Shown in pieces: positions 60,522 to 64,000 of a stretch of 64,000 bases of DNA. The notes under the pieces are model-generated. The model did no database searches and was not told where the DNA came from. It worked only from the letters and a program-made list of their open reading frames with translations. Position 1 is the first letter of the stretch. The number at the start of each line of letters is the position of its first letter. The position numbers were made by a program, and so were the translations under genes. The stretch lies in assembly GCA_039920745.1 (NCBI GenBank), contig JBDSDD010000075.1:67615-131614 (forward strand), given 5' to 3'. The DNA is from Scleromatobacter sp039920745 (GTDB lineage Bacteria; Pseudomonadota; Gammaproteobacteria; Burkholderiales; Burkholderiaceae_C).

Positions 60522-60557
60522 GTCTGCGGGGTACCGCAGACAGCCCCCCGAGGGGGC
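60522..60557. repeat. Double hairpin (dispersed-repeat-like) between Anbu and mutS
   Basis: GTCTGCGG (60522-60529) and CCGCAGAC (60534-60541) form a perfect 8-bp stem with loop GGTA. GCCCC/GGGGC around 60543-60557 forms a second stem. They lie 15 bases before the Anbu start. No T-run makes this a clear terminator of mutS. The sequence style resembles the dispersed intergenic elements seen in this bacterial group, but no second copy is in the window. Confidence 0.5.
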
Positions 60558-60679
60558 GCGCGGCCTTGCTCCGGAGCGGCCGAGCGCGGCAGCCGCGCGC
60601 TTTCGCCCTTCGATTGGCGCAAACGCACCAACATTGCGGACTGCCGGGCGATGCGACGCCGGGGTGTACTCTTGCATGT

Positions 60680-63358
60680 TCATTCCTTGGGGAGCAGCGC
60701 CTTGAGACGATACAACGCTTCGAGCGCTTCGCGGGGGGCAAGTTTGTCGGGGTCGAGCGCCATCAGCGCGGCTTCGGCGCGCGACGGACCGGCGGCGGCG
60801 GCCGCGGCATCGGCCGCCGCCGGGGCCGCGAACAGGTCGACCTGGGCCGCGCCGCTGGACTGCTGGGCCTCGAGCGCCTCCAGCGTCGCGCGCGCCTGGC
60901 GTACCAGGCCGGCCGGCATGCCGGCCAGCTTGGCCACCTGCACGCCGTAGCTGCGGCTGGCCGGGCCGGCCTCGATGGCGTGCAGGAACACGATCTGGTC
61001 GCCGCTCTCGGCTGCCGACACGTGCATGTTGAGCGCGCCGGCGTGCTTCGTGGGGAAGTCGGTCAGCTCGAAGTAGTGCGTGGCGAACAGCGTGAACGAG
61101 CGGTTCTTCTCGTGCAGGTGCGAGGCGATCGCGCCGGCCAGCGCCAGGCCGTCGAACGTCGACGTGCCGCGGCCGATCTCGTCCATCAACACCAGCGACC
61201 GGTCCGTCGCGCTGTGGATGATGGCGGCCGCCTCGGTCATCTCGACCATGAAGGTGGACTGCGCGTTGGCCAGGTCGTCGGCCGCGCCGATGCGGGTGTG
61301 GATCGCGTCGATGGGCCCGAGGCGGCAGCGCGCGGCCGGCACGTACGACCCGATGGCGGCCATCAGCGTGATCAGCGCCACCTGGCGCATGAACGTGCTC
61401 TTGCCGCCCATGTTGGGGCCGGTGACGATCAGCAGGCGCGTGCGGGCGTCCAGCCGGCAGTCGTTGGCGATGAAACTGCCGCCGCCGGTCTCTGCCAGGC
61501 GCGCCTCGACCACCGGGTGGCGGCCGCGCTCGATGTCCAGGCAGGGGTGGTTGACGAACTCGGGGCGGCACCAGCCCAGCGTCTGCGCGCGCTCGGTCAG
61601 CGCGCACAGCGCGTCCAGCGAGGCCAGCGCACGCGCCAGGTCGCCCAGGATGCCCAGCGTCGGCTGCAACTCGTCGAGCAGCGTCTCCCACAGCAGCTTT
61701 TCTCGCGAGAGCGAACGCTCCTGGGCCGACAGCGCCTTGTCCTCGAACGCGCGCAGCTCGGGCGTGATGTAGCGCTCGGCGTTCTTCAGCGTCTGGCGGC
61801 GCTGGTAGTCGGCAGGCACCTTGTCGAGGCCCGACGTCGTCACCTCGATGTAGAAGCCGTGCACCTTGTTGTACTGCACGCGCAGGTTGGAGATGCCGGT
61901 GCGCTCGCGCTCGCGGGTCTCCAGCGCGACCAGGAAGGCGTCGCAGTTGGTGGCGATGGCGCGCAGCTCGTCGAGCTCGGCGTCGAAGCCTGACGCGATC
62001 ACGCCGCCGTCGCGCAGCAGCACCGCGGGCTCGGCGGCGACCGTCGCGGCCAGGTGCTGCGCGATGCGCGCATCGGGGTGCAGCGCGGCGTGCAGGCGCA
62101 GCAGCAGGGCGCTGACGGGTTCGTCGTCGAGAAGAGGTTCTTCGAGCGCGTCGATCGGGCGGCAATGGTTCGGCGGCAGGCAGGCCACCAATTGCGGCAG
62201 CAGCGCGAGCGTGTCGCGCAGGCCCGCGAGCTCGCGCGGGCGCACCTGGCGCAGCGCGATGCGCGCGACGATGCGCTGCACGTCGCTGACGCCGCGCAGC
62301 GCCTGGCGCAGCGGCTGCGGGCCGTGCGCCCACAGCACGCCGATTGCGTCATGGCGCTCGCCCGCGTCCTTGCGATCGCGCAGCGGGTGCGTCAGCCACA
62401 GGCGCAACTGGCGGCTGCCCATGCCGGTGCGGCAGGTGTCGAGCAGCGACAGCAGCGTCGGCGCCGATTCCCCGCGCAGCGTCTGCGTCAGTTCGAGATT
62501 GCGCAGGGTGGCGGGTGGCAGCTCCAGCAGCTCGCTGGCCTTCTCGACACCGAGCGACTTCACGTGGCCAAGTGCGTGCTTCGCGCCACCGGACGTGTGC
62601 TCCGCATAACTGATCAGTGCAGCGGCGGCGGCATGCGCGCGCGGCAGCTCCTGCGCATTGAAGCCGGCCAGCGTCGCCACGCCCAGCAGCTCGCACAGCT
62701 TGCGCAACCCCAGTTCGGTGTCGAACTGCCAGGCCGGGCGGTTGACGACTGCCACCGACCCCTGGCGCACAGCCAGCGGCGCGGCATCGGGCGACACCAG
62801 GATTTCGGCCGGCGACAGGCGCGCCAGCCACGACGGCAGCTCGGCCTCGGTGCACTCGCCCAGCCCCAGCCGGCCCTCGGCCAGCGCCAGCCACGCGAGC
62901 CCCACGCGTGCGCGTGAGGCGAAGACGGCCAGCAGCACGGTGTCCTGGCGCTCTGACAACAGTTCGGAGTCGGTGACGGTGCCCGGCGTGACCACGCGCG
63001 TCACACGGCGCTCCACCGGTCCCTTGCTCGCACCCACCTCGCCGACCTGCTCGGCGATCGCCACCGCCTCGCCCAGCTTGACCAGGCGTGCCAGGTACGA
63101 CTCCAGCGAGTGTGCCGGCACGCCGGCCATCACCACCGGTTGCCCGTTGGATGCGCCGCGCGTGGTCAGGGTGATGTCCAGCAGCCGGTTGGCCTTGCGG
63201 GCGTCGTCGAAGAACACCTCGTAGAAGTCGCCCATGCGGTACAGCAGCAGGGTGTCCGGGAACGCTTCCTTGAGGCTGAAATACTGGGCCATCATCGGGG
63301 TGTGGCCGCTGTAGTCGACGGGTTCTTTCGGGGCTTCCACGGGCTTTTCGGCAGGCAT
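60680..63358 (-). CDS. mutS: DNA mismatch repair protein MutS
   Basis: The 892-residue ATPase has the mismatch-binding N-terminus with the Phe-x-Glu motif in YRMGDFYEVFFDDA, connector and lever domains, and the ATPase domain with GPNMGGKSTFMRQVALI (Walker A), LVLMDEIGRGTSTFDG (Walker B and signature) and FATHYFELTD. It recognises mispairs and recruits MutL, also encoded here. The ATG at 63358 starts MPAEKPVEAPKEP; an ATG 48 bases upstream is possible but unconserved. Confidence 0.97.
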   Translation of the reverse strand: MPAEKPVEAPKEPVDYSGHTPMMAQYFSLKEAFPDTLLLYRMGDFYEVFFDDARKANRLLDITLTTRGASNGQPVVMAGVPAHSLESYLARLVKLGEAVAIAEQVGEVGASKGPVERRVTRVVTPGTVTDSELLSERQDTVLLAVFASRARVGLAWLALAEGRLGLGECTEAELPSWLARLSPAEILVSPDAAPLAVRQGSVAVVNRPAWQFDTELGLRKLCELLGVATLAGFNAQELPRAHAAAAALISYAEHTSGGAKHALGHVKSLGVEKASELLELPPATLRNLELTQTLRGESAPTLLSLLDTCRTGMGSRQLRLWLTHPLRDRKDAGERHDAIGVLWAHGPQPLRQALRGVSDVQRIVARIALRQVRPRELAGLRDTLALLPQLVACLPPNHCRPIDALEEPLLDDEPVSALLLRLHAALHPDARIAQHLAATVAAEPAVLLRDGGVIASGFDAELDELRAIATNCDAFLVALETRERERTGISNLRVQYNKVHGFYIEVTTSGLDKVPADYQRRQTLKNAERYITPELRAFEDKALSAQERSLSREKLLWETLLDELQPTLGILGDLARALASLDALCALTERAQTLGWCRPEFVNHPCLDIERGRHPVVEARLAETGGGSFIANDCRLDARTRLLIVTGPNMGGKSTFMRQVALITLMAAIGSYVPAARCRLGPIDAIHTRIGAADDLANAQSTFMVEMTEAAAIIHSATDRSLVLMDEIGRGTSTFDGLALAGAIASHLHEKNRSFTLFATHYFELTDFPTKHAGALNMHVSAAESGDQIVFLHAIEAGPASRSYGVQVAKLAGMPAGLVRQARATLEALEAQQSSGAAQVDLFAAPAAADAAAAAAGPSRAEAALMALDPDKLAPREALEALYRLKALLPKE

Positions 63359-63499
63359 CGACGGCGGGGCTACGGACAGGCGCGCCGCGCGACGGCCGCG
63401 TGGCAAGGGGAGGATTATCGCGTGTCCAGATCGGGGCTCGATGCAGCGACGCGGCTCACGCCCAGGCAGTGATCAGCGGCACGCCTGTCGAGCCAAACC

Positions 63500-64000
63500 T
63501 CAGCGCTGGCGCGGTGTGCGCGGCCCGCTGACCTTCAGCGCCTTGCGCGCCTTGACCGGCTCCGGCGCCGCGCTGGGCAGCGTCGCTTCGGCGAGGAACG
63601 CGTCGGTCGCGTCGATGGTCGACTGGGCGGCGCCTTCGGTGGACGCGCTGCCGTCGCCCTTGATCACGCGGGTGTACGGCGCCAGGATGGTGACGAGCTG
63701 GCCGTAGACCTTCGGGTTGCCGGCGACGACTTCGCGCTGGTACAGGAAGTCGGCCTCGCCACTGAAGTTGCCGATCAGGCCACCGGCTTCGGTGATGATC
63801 AGCGAGGCGGCGGCGATGTCCCAGGGGCTGAGTCCGGTCTCGAAGAAACCGTCGTAGTAGCCGGCTGCGACATAGCACAGGTCCAGCGACGCGGCGCCCG
63901 GACGGCGCAGGCCGGCGCACTGCTGCGAGATCTCCTCGAACATCTTCATGTAGCGCTTGAAGTTGTCGCCCTTGCGGAACGGGAAGCCGGTGCCGATCAG
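63500..64000 (-). CDS. suhB: Inositol monophosphatase family protein (SuhB-like), 5' end beyond the window
   Basis: The frame is open to the window end, so only the last ~166 residues are seen. IGTGFPFRKGDNFKRYM, LRRPGAASLDLCYVAAG and GLSPWDIAAASLIITEAGG match the C-terminal half of SuhB/inositol monophosphatase, with the metal-binding Asp in PWD. A basic tail (VKARKALKVSGPRTPRQR) extends the family domain by about 40 residues. SuhB dephosphorylates inositol monophosphate and in enterobacteria also joins rRNA antitermination. It is upstream of mutS on the same strand. Confidence 0.9.
   Translation of the reverse strand: MIGTGFPFRKGDNFKRYMKMFEEISQQCAGLRRPGAASLDLCYVAAGYYDGFFETGLSPWDIAAASLIITEAGGLIGNFSGEADFLYQREVVAGNPKVYGQLVTILAPYTRVIKGDGSASTEGAAQSTIDATDAFLAEATLPSAAPEPVKARKALKVSGPRTPRQR

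Overview
The window is chromosomal DNA of roughly 65-70% GC with dense gene packing, many 1-4 base start/stop overlaps, and housekeeping genes of a beta-proteobacterial type (mutS, mutL, miaA, pyrG, eno-ftsB, queG/tsaE/amiC, xerD, hslO). The gene set and the strong C/G bias at third codon positions suggest a member of the order Burkholderiales. That placement is inference from gene content, not a computed phylogeny. I see no rRNA, tRNA, CRISPR array, insertion sequence, prophage or integration site, so this looks like core chromosome with small accessory inserts.

Layout. 1-4.1 kb: the C-terminal part of an NHL-repeat/M23-peptidase fusion, a POT-type peptide transporter with a strong leader hairpin, and a glycine-rich lipoprotein. 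4.3-7.3 kb: a three-gene minus-strand operon (SPFH membrane protein, small ribbon-helix-helix protein, polytopic membrane protein with a zinc ribbon) whose promoter is overlapped by a 12-bp palindrome. 7.4-14 kb: a prolyl-oligopeptidase-like lipoprotein lacking catalytic Ser and His, a Gln/Pro/Gly-repeat lipoprotein, and small GNAT, VOC and PspC-type genes. 14-21.3 kb: an ABC permease/ATPase/AttH-like export set, split by an opposite-strand molybdopterin oxidoreductase. 21.5-27 kb: a degenerate GGDEF protein, miaA, an RluF-like pseudouridine synthase and mutL. 27-34.5 kb: DedA, a transglutaminase-like protein without its cysteine, an alpha/beta hydrolase, amiC-tsaE, queG, a chalcone-isomerase-like protein and xerD.

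34.5-43 kb: a small secreted protein, an SDR enzyme with a TetR regulator, an Lrp regulator, MarC, a polar amino acid ABC transporter and a TonB-dependent receptor closed by a clear terminator. 43-45.6 kb: a DUF455 protein, a gamma-carbonic-anhydrase-like protein and Hsp33. 45.6-53.5 kb: a type IV pilus minor-pilin operon (pilE-fimT-pilV-pilW-pilX-pilY1) ending in a TonB-like gene. 53.8-60.7 kb: the nicotinamide riboside salvage pair pnuC/NadR-like kinase, ftsB, eno, pyrG, an alpha/beta hydrolase and a proteasome-type (Anbu) protease. 60.7-64 kb: mutS and the C-terminal part of an inositol-monophosphatase (SuhB-like) gene cut by the window end.

A recurring theme is members of enzyme families that have lost catalytic residues: the POP-like lipoprotein, the GGDEF protein with an intact inhibitory-site motif, and the transglutaminase-like protein. 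The best candidate for an undescribed system is the SPFH / ribbon-helix-helix / zinc-ribbon membrane operon at 4.3-7.3 kb, where the promoter and a candidate operator can be read directly.
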